Part shown: positions 24,022 to 32,557 of the stretch, piece after piece
Layout: every line of letters starts with the position of its first letter
Position numbering within the stretch: the first letter of the stretch is position 1
DNA from: an uncultured Collinsella sp.
Lineage (GTDB): Bacteria > Actinomycetota > Coriobacteriia > Coriobacteriales > Coriobacteriaceae
Direction of reading: 5' to 3'
Assembly (NCBI GenBank): GCA_937969105.1
Contig: CALBUZ010000111.1
Location: 1 to 36,900 of the forward strand
DNA: 36,900 nucleotides
Made by a program: the position numbers and the translations under genes
The notes under the pieces: model-generated
Databases searched by the model: none
The model's input: only the letters and a program-made list of their open reading frames with translations
What the model was told of the DNA's origin: nothing

Positions 24022-25806
24022 CTATGAGCGCTTGCGGCTCACTACGGCGCCTGCGGCGATGGCGGCTGTTCCCGCAAGGGCGGCTGCCACGATGGCTGCG
24101 CTCGAGGCGTCGCCAGTTGCCGCGAGTTTGCCGGCGGTCTTGGCTCCCGTGGCTGCAACTGCAACGGTCTTGGTTGTCTTCGCGCCCTCGGACTTGGAAC
24201 CCTCGGGTTTGGTCTCGCCGGGCTTTTCCTCGGGTTTGATCTCCTCGGGAGGCACGATGACCGTGCTCTTTGCGACAGCTGCATCGTAGGGGGAGTCGAT
24301 CGTGGCGTCGCCCGTGCCGATGGTTTGACCTGCCTCGTAGGAGATGCTGGGGCCGTACTCTTCTTCGTAGCGATAGTTAATGATCTTGCTGCCTGCGGGC
24401 GTCTGGATGGGAGCGCCTTCGATCTCGATGGTGCCGATCGCCTTGCCATCCTCGCTTATAGCAAGAGCGAAGATTGCCGCCGTGTCCCCCTCGGCCGTGA
24501 CCTTGCTGCGGACGATCGAGATAGTCGCGGGCGTGATGCCCTCATAGGTCTGGGCGAAAATGCCGATGTTCAGACCCCTAGGCTCAGGGATGACCCCTCC
24601 GCTTTGGTCGTTGCTGTAGTGATCGGGGCCATCGCCACCGGTCTCGACATAGCGGGCTATAGCCTTAACAACGGAGTCGCTGATGTAGATGTGGCCGCCA
24701 GCGACGTTTGGCTGGTGGTTTCTGATAGAGATTGCAACCGAGAATTTGCCTTCCGCGAACGCGTCCACGATGGAACCATTCTTGATGACGATGTCGTCCC
24801 CGTCAGTGATGAGGGCGATGGCCTGGCCGCCGCTCGCGCTTGTGCGGACCGTCACGGTCGCGTGATCGAGCGTAACGCCCTTGTAGGCATAGACACCATA
24901 TTCAACACCGCTTGCGTCAAGGGAGGCGTTCGTGACCGCGAGACTACCTTCAGTGTCGACGGCAAGATCTCCCTCGGAGTTTGCCTTGACCTGACTGCCG
25001 CCCGAGATGTTGATGCCGTCTTCAGCCCAAATCGCCGCTTCTTCTATCGAGCTTGCTTCTACCTTGCCACCGCCTTTGATGATGAGGTCACTGCCCGCGG
25101 CGATGCCGTAACCTTCGTCTCCTTTAGCGATCACTGTGCCAGAGGAATCGATGGTGGTCTTGCCCTTGGATTGGATGCCTTCGGTGCCGCCCGTAGCATT
25201 CACGGTGCCCGAGCCCGTGATAGAGAGATCGCCCTTTGCCTCAATTCCGTCGGCAGTAGTGCTTGTGGTGTTCACGGTGCCTGGGCCAGAAATGGAGAGG
25301 TCGCCTGTGGATTTAATTGCATCGGTCTCGGCTGCCACATTGAGCTCATCCGTGCTATTCGAGCTCGTTATGTTCAACTCTGCTTTCTGGCTAGTGCCAT
25401 CCTGCGCTTTGATGGCGGCTCCGGTGTAATCGGGCTCGGTTTTCACGGTGTTCTTGCCCTCGTAGGCAATGTTGAGCTTGCCAGCGGCCTCGATCACGCC
25501 GCCGTTATAGCCGTTGAGCTTCATGTCGTCGGCGCCGTCCCAGCTCCAGGCGCCAGCCTCGTCACCCGCCGCGGTGCCAGCCTCATACCGGCTGCCGCCG
25601 ACGTCCACCCACTCCGCCGCGAGCGAGACGCTCGGCATGAGCAGCGAGCTCACCGTGAGCGCGCAGGCCAGGCCGCAGACGATGCGGCGGGTCACGCGAC
25701 GCCAGCTTCCGTGCGCGAGCAGCGTGCGACGGCGCACGTCGGGCTCAGCAAAATGGGCTCCAGAGGTTTTGTCATTGCGCTTGGGGGTCGTGAACAAGGC
25801 GGCCAT
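24022..25806 (-). CDS. Sortase-anchored beta-helix surface protein
   Basis: 594 residues, exported and probably cell-wall linked. Extended N-region, then a signal peptide around 30-60 (RRVTRRIVCGLACALTVSSLL...SLAAEW). The body (about 90-480) is a run of short, similar turns (GDLSISGPGTVN, GDLSITGSGTVN, KTTIDSSGTVI, DLIIKGGGKVEA) typical of a right-handed beta-helix, resembling Cthe_2159-type carbohydrate-binding proteins. A Pro/Glu/Lys-rich wall-spanning segment (PPEEIKPEEKPGETKPE) precedes the sorting signal LAATGD, a hydrophobic helix and the tail RKRS. LAATGD is a variant of LPxTG. ATG 25806 is chosen because GGGAG lies 5 bases upstream. A host-glycan or mucus-binding role is an inference. 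No sortase gene is in the window. Confidence 0.85.
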   Translation of the reverse strand: MAALFTTPKRNDKTSGAHFAEPDVRRRTLLAHGSWRRVTRRIVCGLACALTVSSLLMPSVSLAAEWVDVGGSRYEAGTAAGDEAGAWSWDGADDMKLNGYNGGVIEAAGKLNIAYEGKNTVKTEPDYTGAAIKAQDGTSQKAELNITSSNSTDELNVAAETDAIKSTGDLSISGPGTVNTTSTTADGIEAKGDLSITGSGTVNATGGTEGIQSKGKTTIDSSGTVIAKGDEGYGIAAGSDLIIKGGGKVEASSIEEAAIWAEDGINISGGSQVKANSEGDLAVDTEGSLAVTNASLDASGVEYGVYAYKGVTLDHATVTVRTSASGGQAIALITDGDDIVIKNGSIVDAFAEGKFSVAISIRNHQPNVAGGHIYISDSVVKAIARYVETGGDGPDHYSNDQSGGVIPEPRGLNIGIFAQTYEGITPATISIVRSKVTAEGDTAAIFALAISEDGKAIGTIEIEGAPIQTPAGSKIINYRYEEEYGPSISYEAGQTIGTGDATIDSPYDAAVAKSTVIVPPEEIKPEEKPGETKPEGSKSEGAKTTKTVAVAATGAKTAGKLAATGDASSAAIVAAALAGTAAIAAGAVVSRKRS

Positions 25807-25952
25807 GGTTACTCCCATCCTCATAGGGCCTATGCGATTACGCCCAGCATATCTGCAGGAAGTAGCCGGCGGTAGTGCCGTTTGGAGGGCAAAATGTCCA
25901 AAACTTGGGAAGCAATACATCGCGCGTCCGTGCGTCGCCTGGCTTTAAAAGA

Positions 25953-25987
25953 AAAGCGCGGAGCCGCTCGATGCGATTCCGCGCTTT
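25953..25987 (-). terminator. Rho-independent terminator after the purine permease
   Basis: Stem AAAGCGCGGA (25953-25962) with its complement (25978-25987). On the minus strand it is followed by TCTTTT, 27 bases beyond the permease stop codon. Confidence 0.8.
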
Positions 25988-26013
25988 GGTGTTCTGCTTT
26001 GGCAGCTTTGCCG

Positions 26014-27324
26014 CTACGCTACAAAGAAGTAGACGAGGAAGGCGAGGGCTGCGATCCACATGAGCGGCTTGATCTTGGAAGCCTCGCCCTTAAAGAGCGC
26101 GACGATCACGTAGGCGATAAAGCCCAGACCGATGCCGGCAGAGATGGAGTAGGTGAAGGGCACGCCGGCGACAATCATGAACGCCGGGAAACCTTGCGAC
26201 ACGTCGGACCAGTCGATCTCGGAGGCCTCGCTCATCATGAGGTAGCCGACGTAGACCAGAGCACCGCAGGTGGCGGCGCTGGAAACGATGGTGACGATGG
26301 GGGAGAAGAACGCGGCGAGAATGAACAGCACGCCGGTGGTGACGGAGGTGAGGCCCGTGCGGCCACCGTCGGCGGCGCCGGAAGTGGACTCGACGAAGGT
26401 GGTGATGGAGGAGACGCCCATGAAACCGCCCACAGCAGCGGCGGCGGAGTCGACGATCAGGATCTCCTTGATATTCTCGACGTTGCCGTCGTCGGTGAGG
26501 AACTCGCCCTGCTTGGCCACGGCCATCGCGGTGCCCATGGTGTCGAAGAAGTCACTCATGAGCAGCGAGAACGAGATGACGAGGAGCGTGGGGTCGGTAA
26601 GGACCTTGACGATGGCGGGCACGCCGCCGGCGTCGGCGATGGGGCCACCGATGCTCGAGAAGTCGAGCGGGGCGATGATACCGGTCGGAGCCTGGGTCAC
26701 ACCTAGGGGGATACCGGCGATGACGGCGACGATGATGCCGATGAGCAGCGAGCCCGGCACGTTGCGGGAAGCCAGGGCAACCGTCACGACGATGGAGATG
26801 ATGCCGACGATAAAGGTGGGGGAGGCGATGTCGCCCAGGCCGACGAGCGTACCGGCGCCAGCGGTGATGATGCCAGCGTCGCACAGGCCGATCATGGCGA
26901 TAAACAGGCCCAGACCCACCGAGATGGCGTGACGCAGGACAACCGGGATGGCGTCCATGATGGCCTCGCGCAGGCCACAAAGCACGAGCAGCAAGATGAC
27001 GACGCCCTCAAGGAAGATGACGCTCATGGCCACGTGCCAGTCACCGCCGCAGACGGTGGTGGTGATTCCGGCGATCATCGCGTTGACGCCTAAGCCCGAC
27101 GCGCAGGCGAGCGGGCGGTTGGCGAAGATGCCCATGCAGATGGTCATGATGCCGGCGCCCAGGCAGGTGGCGCAGGCGAGCGCTCCCGCATCGATGCCAG
27201 CGCCCGAGAGCACCGCGGGGTTGACGGCAATGATGTAGGCCATTGCCAGGAACGTTGTCAGTCCAGCGCGAAGTTCGGTCCCGATTGTGGACTTGCGCTC
27301 ACTGACGTGAAAAAGTTCGTCCAT
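26014..27324 (-). CDS. AzgA-family purine permease (adenine/guanine/hypoxanthine)
   Basis: A 436-residue NCS2-superfamily AzgA/PbuG-type transporter with many hydrophobic helices. Typical text: STIGTELRAGLTTFLAMAYIIAVNPAVLS at the start, NRPLACASGLGVNAMIA, SLLMSDFFDTMGTAMAVAKQGEFL and GVSSITTFVESTSGAADGGRTGLTSV, the conserved family blocks around the substrate site. The family takes up adenine, guanine or hypoxanthine with protons. ATG 27324 follows AAAGGGTATGC; a longer frame from 27369 has no SD. I looked for a purine riboswitch in the upstream 190 bases and saw none. Together with the UraA-like gene it gives the locus two nucleobase importers. Confidence 0.9.
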   Translation of the reverse strand: MDELFHVSERKSTIGTELRAGLTTFLAMAYIIAVNPAVLSGAGIDAGALACATCLGAGIMTICMGIFANRPLACASGLGVNAMIAGITTTVCGGDWHVAMSVIFLEGVVILLLVLCGLREAIMDAIPVVLRHAISVGLGLFIAMIGLCDAGIITAGAGTLVGLGDIASPTFIVGIISIVVTVALASRNVPGSLLIGIIVAVIAGIPLGVTQAPTGIIAPLDFSSIGGPIADAGGVPAIVKVLTDPTLLVISFSLLMSDFFDTMGTAMAVAKQGEFLTDDGNVENIKEILIVDSAAAAVGGFMGVSSITTFVESTSGAADGGRTGLTSVTTGVLFILAAFFSPIVTIVSSAATCGALVYVGYLMMSEASEIDWSDVSQGFPAFMIVAGVPFTYSISAGIGLGFIAYVIVALFKGEASKIKPLMWIAALAFLVYFFVA

Positions 27325-27517
27325 GCATACCCTTTCCTTGTTCGGCCCCGAGTTTAGGCCGATTGACACGAACTCAACTACTATAGCCCCTTTACGACGC
27401 TGTTGTTCCTCGCATGTTGATGTTCGGCGCTTTGTAGCAGACGGACGGTATTTTTCGCATGAGAATGTGTGGGTACCGTATACTTAAGCGGTTACAACGA
27501 CCCCTATGGAGGAACGT

Positions 27518-27937
27518 ATGATTAAAGAGCTCTGCCACGACGAGGCTATTCTGTCTCAGCGTTGCGAGGTTGCGACCGTCGAGGACGAGTCGGTTGCTCA
27601 GGACCTGATCGATACCATCAAGTCGCTCGACGATGCCGGCTGCCTTGCTGCCAACCAGATCGGCGTCACCAAGAAGGTTTGCGTCTATCTGGACGACGCC
27701 GGCGAGCCCCACGTGCTCTACAACCCCCGTCTGGTGTTTGGCCTGGGCGCCAGCAAGATGGAGGAGAGCTGCCTGACGCACGAGGAGGTCACCAAGTCCA
27801 CGCGCTATATCAAGTGCAAGGTTGCCTTTGACCAGATCGTCGACGGCAAGATGCGCGAGCGCAAGCAGGACTTCGTCGGCTTTGAGGCGCAGATGGTTCA
27901 ACACATGATTGACCACTGTCTAGGAAAGTTGGTCTAA
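27518..27937 (+). CDS. Peptide-deformylase-like protein lacking the catalytic Glu
   Basis: 139 residues with the deformylase fold. Motif 1 AGCLAANQIG (41-49) keeps the glutamine. Motif 2 reads MEESCLT, with the metal-binding cysteine at 85 but without the usual EGCLS glycine. Motif 3 reads QHMIDH (128-133): both histidines are present, but the glutamate of QHExDH that acts as general base is Met130. It may bind metal, yet efficient removal of formyl groups from nascent proteins is doubtful. GGAGGAACGT precedes the ATG. A possible -10 TATACT lies at 27479-27484. A second homologue at 35262-35672 keeps the glutamate. Housekeeping deformylase may be elsewhere in the genome. Confidence 0.85.
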   Translation: MIKELCHDEAILSQRCEVATVEDESVAQDLIDTIKSLDDAGCLAANQIGVTKKVCVYLDDAGEPHVLYNPRLVFGLGASKMEESCLTHEEVTKSTRYIKCKVAFDQIVDGKMRERKQDFVGFEAQMVQHMIDHCLGKLV

Positions 27938-28040
27938 GGGGACCAAAGCACCGCACCTTGCCGCTCAATCGTCGCTCGCGTACCTTAAGTACGCTTCGCT
28001 CCTCTTTCGTGGCAATCTGCGGCACTTTGACCCCTTAGAC
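27932..28040. repeat. Long imperfect inverted repeat starting at the deformylase-like stop codon
   Basis: About 50-base arms around a centre at 27986 (CTTAAG). Outer 10 bp are perfect: GTCTAAGGGG (27932-27941) and CCCCTTAGAC (28031-28040). Further blocks pair inward: CAAAG/CTTTG, CCGCA/TGCGG, TTGCC/GGCAA and GTACC/GTACG near the centre. It covers the stop codon of the deformylase-like gene. It resembles a MITE-like or REP-type element more than a regulatory site, but no terminal duplication was recognised. Confidence 0.7.
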
Positions 28041-28081
28041 GACCAACGGGGTTAACTTGGTTGAGTTTATCCTGCTTGAAT

Positions 28082-28118
28082 AGTCCGGGCGTGACATTGT
28101 TGTCATGTCCGGGCTTTT
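28082..28118 (+). terminator. Rho-independent terminator with G-U pairs (plus strand)
   Basis: 15-bp stem 28082-28096 with 28101-28115, 4-base loop TTGT, followed by TTTTGTGTTT. Three of the pairs are G-U on the plus-strand RNA and would be A-C mismatches on the other strand, so it works only in the plus direction. It lies 64 bases before the bile salt hydrolase start, ending the deformylase-like transcript or attenuating entry into the hydrolase gene. Confidence 0.85.
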
Positions 28119-28181
28119 GTGTTTAGCGCCTTTTTGTTTGGAGACAATGAAATTAGCAAGAACGTAAAGCTAGGAGGCGCT

Positions 28182-29147
28182 ATGTGTACGAGTATTCGAT
28201 TTACCGATAATTCTGGTCACATGTATCTGGGCCGCAACCTCGACTGGAGCTTTGACTACGGCCAACAGGTTCGCGTGATGCCGCGCGGGTTCCACATCCC
28301 GTATTCGTTTATCGACGACGCGACAGCGGCACACGCGGTGATCGGTATGTGCATCGATTACAAGAACTATCCCATGTTTTTCGATTGCGGTAACGATGCG
28401 GGTCTGGCTGTGGCGGGGCTCAACTTTCCCGGCTATGCCGAGTATGCCGAGGGCCCTGTCGACGGCAAGACCAATATCGCGGCCTATGAGTTTCCCCTGT
28501 GGGTGGCAGCGACGTTCTCGACGGTCGATGAGGTCGAGGCCGCGCTGCGCGACACGGTGATTGTCGCCAAATCTGCCGGAGAGGGGCTGGGCGTGTCGCT
28601 GCTCCATTGGATTATCGGCGACAGCCAGCGCAGCATCGTGGTCGAGATGATGGCTGACGGCCTGCATGTATACGACGATCCGGTCGACACCCTTGCCAAT
28701 CAGCCCACCTTCCCGTGGCACATGGAAAACCTCCGCACCTATATCACCGCCACAAGCGATTTTCCGCAGACGGCGAAGTGGCGTGGCGCCGAGCTCAAGC
28801 CCTATGGAGCCGGTGCCGGCATGCGTGGCATTCCGGGCGATTGCTATTCGCCGAGCCGTTTTGTAAAGGCGGCGTACCTCAATGCCAATTACCCGCAAAA
28901 GGAGAGCGAGACCGAAAACGTCGTTCGCATGTTCCGCTCGCTCGAGGGCGTGGTGATGATCGAGGGGGCGTCCAGGATGGGCGATGGCAAGTTCGAGAAG
29001 ACTATCTACACCGGATGCTTTAGCGCGCGCACGGGCAATTATTACTACGCGATGTATGGGGATCCGTCGATTCGCTACGTGAGCCTGATGGATGCCGAGG
29101 GCGCGAGCCCCGATAGGCTCGTGGTTCCCGAGCCGCGCCGTTCGTAG
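28182..29147 (+). CDS. Choloylglycine hydrolase (probable bile salt hydrolase)
   Basis: A 321-residue N-terminal nucleophile hydrolase that cleaves the amide of conjugated bile salts (or penicillin V in relatives). After loss of Met1 the catalytic cysteine is Cys2 (MCTSI). R18 and D21 sit in GRNLDW, N81 in GLAVAGLNFP, N173 in NQPTFPWH and R226 in SPSRF, matching the catalytic set C2, R18, D21, N82, N175 and R228 of known enzymes. GAGMRGIPGDCYSPSRF resembles the loop of Clostridium perfringens hydrolase, which favours bile salts over penicillin V. AGGAGG lies 5 bases before ATG 28182. No signal peptide, so cytoplasmic. Role in the gut: bile tolerance and taurine/glycine release. Confidence 0.92.
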   Translation: MCTSIRFTDNSGHMYLGRNLDWSFDYGQQVRVMPRGFHIPYSFIDDATAAHAVIGMCIDYKNYPMFFDCGNDAGLAVAGLNFPGYAEYAEGPVDGKTNIAAYEFPLWVAATFSTVDEVEAALRDTVIVAKSAGEGLGVSLLHWIIGDSQRSIVVEMMADGLHVYDDPVDTLANQPTFPWHMENLRTYITATSDFPQTAKWRGAELKPYGAGAGMRGIPGDCYSPSRFVKAAYLNANYPQKESETENVVRMFRSLEGVVMIEGASRMGDGKFEKTIYTGCFSARTGNYYYAMYGDPSIRYVSLMDAEGASPDRLVVPEPRRS

Positions 29148-29170
29148 CCGATAGCTTTACCGCAATGCAA

Positions 29171-29206
29171 AGCGGCCCTGTGTCTCTCGTGAGGTGCAGG
29201 GCCGCT
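29171..29206. terminator. Hairpin terminator between bile salt hydrolase and kup
   Basis: Stem AGCGGCCCTG (29171-29180) with its complement (29197-29206) and a 16-base loop, between convergent genes. T content after the stem is low on both strands, so strength is uncertain. Confidence 0.6.
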
Positions 29207-29226
29207 GTCGTTGATTTGTGACGTCG

Positions 29227-31458
29227 CTAGAAGTTGGCGTCGTTGAGTTGTTCACTCTCGAGGCCGTCGAGCTGTTGCTGTTCGGGCGTATCGGCGACGC
29301 TCTCGAGCAACTCGGTGGGATCGACGTTCATGTCCTTACCGGCTTCGTTGCCGTTGACCAGGTCGTCCGAGAAGATGTCGACTTCCATTTCCTCGGCCTC
29401 TTCGATCAGGATCTCGAGCGGCACCTGGGTGCGCATGAGCTTAACGGCCGGACGCATGCGGGCAAAGAGCGGTACGTACTCAATGATGATGGCCGAGTTC
29501 TCAAGACCGTACCAACGTGCCGGGCTTCCGCAGGCGCGGCGGACGGCGTACTTGATGGCCATGACGCGATGGTCGTTGCGGTTGATGTCCGTCTCGGGAG
29601 CGAGCATCTTGCGCAGCATGCAAAAACGGAAGTCGCCCACGTTGCCGCGTGTCTCGTAGATGGAGTAGGTGTGATGCTGCGGCGGCAGCTCACCCGATGC
29701 CATCAAGTCGCCAACGATCTGGCGCAGGTAGGCATTCACGCGCTGGTTGACCTTAAAGCCCAGGTCCAGGCGCACGCGGAACAAAAAGTCCGTGCCAAAG
29801 GTCTCAACGGAATACTCGTGCGTATAGGGCTCGTCGGTAACGTGCACGTTGATGAACCAATATGCCTTGGCACGCTTGGGGTGCTTGTCCAGGATGGAAT
29901 AGAGCACGTCGCGGTCGAGCGTGAGCGGATCGGGGCTGTTGGTGAGAAATACCAGATTGTCGGCGAGCACGGGATAGGTCTCGTCATTGCGCAGGCGGTT
30001 GAGCTGGTCGATGTACTTGGAGACGGGCAGCAGAATCGTCTGCGTGCGCTCGATGGCGGTGCCGCGACGCCACACGTACATAAGGCCAAACAGCAGTGCG
30101 GCCAGGAAGATCATGACGTAACCGCCGTCAAAGAACATGGTGAGGCACGAGGCGAAGAAGCACAACTCAATGGCACCAAAGAGCAGGGCGAAGACGCAGG
30201 CACCCAGCTTGTGCTTGAGGATGCCGGCGATATAGCTCGTCAAAAGCGTCGTGGTCATGAGCATGGTCACGGTAATGGCGAGGCCATAGGCGCTCTCCAT
30301 GCGCTCGGAGTTTTGGAACAGCAGCACGATGAAGATGCAGCCGACCCACATGATGTTGTTGACGAGCGGAATGTAGAGCTGGCCCTTGGTGTCGCTGGGG
30401 TAGTGGATGCGCAGATGCGGCATAAGGTTGAGTCGCGTGGCCTCGGATACCAGCGAGAACGAGCCGGTGATGAGCGCCTGCGAGGCAATGATGGCCGCCA
30501 CGGCCGAAAGCACGATGGCAAAGGGGCGCAGGGGCTCGGGAAGCATCATATAGAACGGGTTGACGATATCCATTGCGAGCATCTGGGGATTGGAGTTGTT
30601 GGCGAGCAGCCAAGCGCCCTGACCCAGATAGTTAAGGATGAGGGCCGCCTTTACGAACGGCCAGGATGCGTAAATGTTAGCCTTGCCCACGTGACCCATG
30701 TCCGAATAGAGTGCCTCGGCGCCGGTCGTCGACAGGAAGACGAAGCCGAGCACCATGATGCCCGAGTGGTTGATGGGCGAGAACAGGAACATGATGCCGC
30801 GGATGGGGTTGAGCGCGCGCAAGATGGACAGGTTGCCGAGCATGTTGAACAGGCCGGCGCCTGCCAGGAACAGGAACCACAGTGTCATGAGCGGGCCGAA
30901 CAGCTTGCCGATTGACGAGGTACCGGCGCGCTGCATGGCAAATAGGCCGCAGATAATGATGATGGTAATAATGATGACGTTGGTTTGCCCGTCACCCAAT
31001 AGCGCGTGGCCCCACTCGATAGTGCGCAGGCCCTCAATGGCCGTGGTAACCGTGACGGCGGGGGTGAGGATGCCGTCGGCGAGCAGCGCCGCGCCGCCGA
31101 TCATGGCGGGGAGAATCAGCCACGGCGCCACCTTGCGCACGAGGCTGAACAGGGCAAAGATGCCGCCTTCGTTATGGTTATCGGCCTTCATGGCGATTAA
31201 AACGTACTTGACCGTGGTCACGAGCGTCATGGTCCAGATGACGAGCGAGAGCGCGCCCAAGATCATGTCCTCGCTGACGGTACCGATGCCGCCGTTGTTG
31301 GCGACGATTGATTTCATGGTGTACATGGGGCTCGTGCCGATGTCACCGTAGACGACGCCGAGCGTAACGAGCAGCATGCCAGCGGAGAGGGGAATGGCTC
31401 CATGCCCGCCTTGACTACGCTGGTCTTGGAGGCTTGCCTCCAGCTTGTTGTGTGCCAC
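29227..31458 (-). CDS. kup: Kup-family potassium transporter
   Basis: A 743-residue potassium:proton symporter. The family opening LLVTLGVVYGDIGTSPMYTMKSI is clear, followed by about 12 membrane helices (with FALFSLVRK, ADGILTPAVTVTTAIEGL, VFLSTTGAEALYSDMGHVG, all conserved in Kup/Trk-D) and a soluble C-terminal domain of about 250 residues. The last 60 residues are acidic (DIFSDDLVNGNEAGKDMNVDPTELLESV). GTG 31458 is preferred because AAGGGAG lies 5 bases upstream; ATG 31476 is an alternative with only GAGG. A c-di-AMP riboswitch, common for kup in Gram-positives, was not recognised in the short upstream region. Confidence 0.92.
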   Translation of the reverse strand: MAHNKLEASLQDQRSQGGHGAIPLSAGMLLVTLGVVYGDIGTSPMYTMKSIVANNGGIGTVSEDMILGALSLVIWTMTLVTTVKYVLIAMKADNHNEGGIFALFSLVRKVAPWLILPAMIGGAALLADGILTPAVTVTTAIEGLRTIEWGHALLGDGQTNVIIITIIIICGLFAMQRAGTSSIGKLFGPLMTLWFLFLAGAGLFNMLGNLSILRALNPIRGIMFLFSPINHSGIMVLGFVFLSTTGAEALYSDMGHVGKANIYASWPFVKAALILNYLGQGAWLLANNSNPQMLAMDIVNPFYMMLPEPLRPFAIVLSAVAAIIASQALITGSFSLVSEATRLNLMPHLRIHYPSDTKGQLYIPLVNNIMWVGCIFIVLLFQNSERMESAYGLAITVTMLMTTTLLTSYIAGILKHKLGACVFALLFGAIELCFFASCLTMFFDGGYVMIFLAALLFGLMYVWRRGTAIERTQTILLPVSKYIDQLNRLRNDETYPVLADNLVFLTNSPDPLTLDRDVLYSILDKHPKRAKAYWFINVHVTDEPYTHEYSVETFGTDFLFRVRLDLGFKVNQRVNAYLRQIVGDLMASGELPPQHHTYSIYETRGNVGDFRFCMLRKMLAPETDINRNDHRVMAIKYAVRRACGSPARWYGLENSAIIIEYVPLFARMRPAVKLMRTQVPLEILIEEAEEMEVDIFSDDLVNGNEAGKDMNVDPTELLESVADTPEQQQLDGLESEQLNDANF

Positions 31459-31557
31459 GTGGACTCCCTTGGACATCAGGCCTCTGCCACGAGCAGTAGA
31501 CCTTTATGCCATCTTTATACATATAAGAGCAGTTTGGCACATCGGGGTGTTTTAGAC

Positions 31558-31581
31558 AATAATCCCCATCTGGGGATTATT
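31558..31581 (-). terminator. Hairpin terminator after the EamA transporter gene
   Basis: A 10-bp perfect stem AATAATCCCC (31558-31567) with GGGGATTATT (31572-31581) and 4-base loop, 34 bases beyond the EamA gene stop on the minus strand. The 3' arm ends in ATTATTGT. Confidence 0.7.
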
Positions 31582-31615
31582 CATATACGCAGGTAGTATT
31601 TCAGAGCAGGGGCTA

Positions 31616-32527
31616 TTAAGCACGTGCTGTCTGGGCGATGCCGGCCTTGGCGTTTGTGCGTTTGCCGGCGAGTTCGCAAAAAATTGCGCCGCCGATGATA
31701 AGCGCGGCGCCCATCAGACGGACCGGTGTTATGGTTTCGCCCAAAAGGACGGCCGAGAACACGACGGCCGAAAGTGGCTCAAGGTAGCCGACGACGGCGA
31801 CGGTCTGCACGGGCAGTTTGGCGACGGCGCTAAAGTAGAGCAGGCAACCGATGCCGGTGTTGACAATGCCGAGCATGGCAACGGCGCGCCAATCGATGCC
31901 GGCGGCAATGCTGGGGGAGAGGAACGAGGGGGCACCTTGCGTGAAGAGCGTAAGGATCAACGCGGTTACAAAGGCGGCGCTCACCTGGAGCGTGGAGTTC
32001 TCGAGACCTTCGATATGTGGCGCTCCCTTGCTGGCAATGACCATCAACGCGTAGCAGAAGGCCGAGGCGATGCCGCACACGATGCCCGCGATGGGCATAT
32101 TGCCGCCGAGACCTTGGGCTGCGATGAGGAAGGCGCCGCAGGCGACGGCTATGAAGCCGGTAATTTTACCGCCGGTCAGCTTCTCGCCAAAAATGAGCGG
32201 GGAGAGGGCCATAACGATGATGGGACCGCAGTAATACAGCAGCGAGGATACGCCGACGCCGATCGTCTGGTAGGCGCGGAACAGAAAAATCCAGCTGGCG
32301 CCCAGCGCGGCTCCCGAGAGGAGAAGGGCTGCGGCTTCGCGGGGGCGAGATGGCGCCTGCAGTTTATGGCGTTGAGTGATGGCGAGGATGGTGACAAGCG
32401 AGAGTGCGCCCAAAAACGTGCGCAGGAGCACGATATCAGAGCTCGGCAGCGCGATGGCAGCGGCGATGATGCCGTTTGAGCCAAACAATAGCAATGCTGC
32501 TAAGTACGTAAACAGTCCGTTGTTCAT
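31616..32527 (-). CDS. EamA/DMT-family transporter
   Basis: A 303-residue drug/metabolite transporter with ten predicted helices in two EamA repeats (GSNGIIAAAIALPSSDIVLLRTFLGAL... and GIVCGIASAFCYALMVIASKG...). The repeat-end signatures YYCGPIIVMALSPLIFGEKLT and YLEPLSAVVFSAVLLGETIT are characteristic. Such proteins export amino acids, metabolites or toxic compounds; the substrate is unknown. GAGGGG lies about 10 bases before the ATG. The gene is divergent from a LysR regulator that likely controls it. Confidence 0.9.
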   Translation of the reverse strand: MNNGLFTYLAALLLFGSNGIIAAAIALPSSDIVLLRTFLGALSLVTILAITQRHKLQAPSRPREAAALLLSGAALGASWIFLFRAYQTIGVGVSSLLYYCGPIIVMALSPLIFGEKLTGGKITGFIAVACGAFLIAAQGLGGNMPIAGIVCGIASAFCYALMVIASKGAPHIEGLENSTLQVSAAFVTALILTLFTQGAPSFLSPSIAAGIDWRAVAMLGIVNTGIGCLLYFSAVAKLPVQTVAVVGYLEPLSAVVFSAVLLGETITPVRLMGAALIIGGAIFCELAGKRTNAKAGIAQTARA

Positions 32528-32557
32528 GCGCTGACATCCCCTCTATATCCGAACATG

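Noticed and set aside
24325..25875. 516-residue open frame on the plus strand
   Set aside because: Antisense to the surface-protein gene; its composition mirrors the repeats on the other strand.
27325..27517. Possible purine riboswitch before the AzgA-type permease
   Set aside because: The conserved purine-aptamer loop sequences were looked for on the minus strand and not found.
29218..30915. 565-residue open frame on the plus strand
   Set aside because: Antisense shadow of kup; no SD and no recognisable domain, while kup has strong motifs.
31459..31615. Possible c-di-AMP (ydaO) riboswitch before kup
   Set aside because: The region is short and lacks the conserved blocks I know; only the EamA terminator hairpin is clear.
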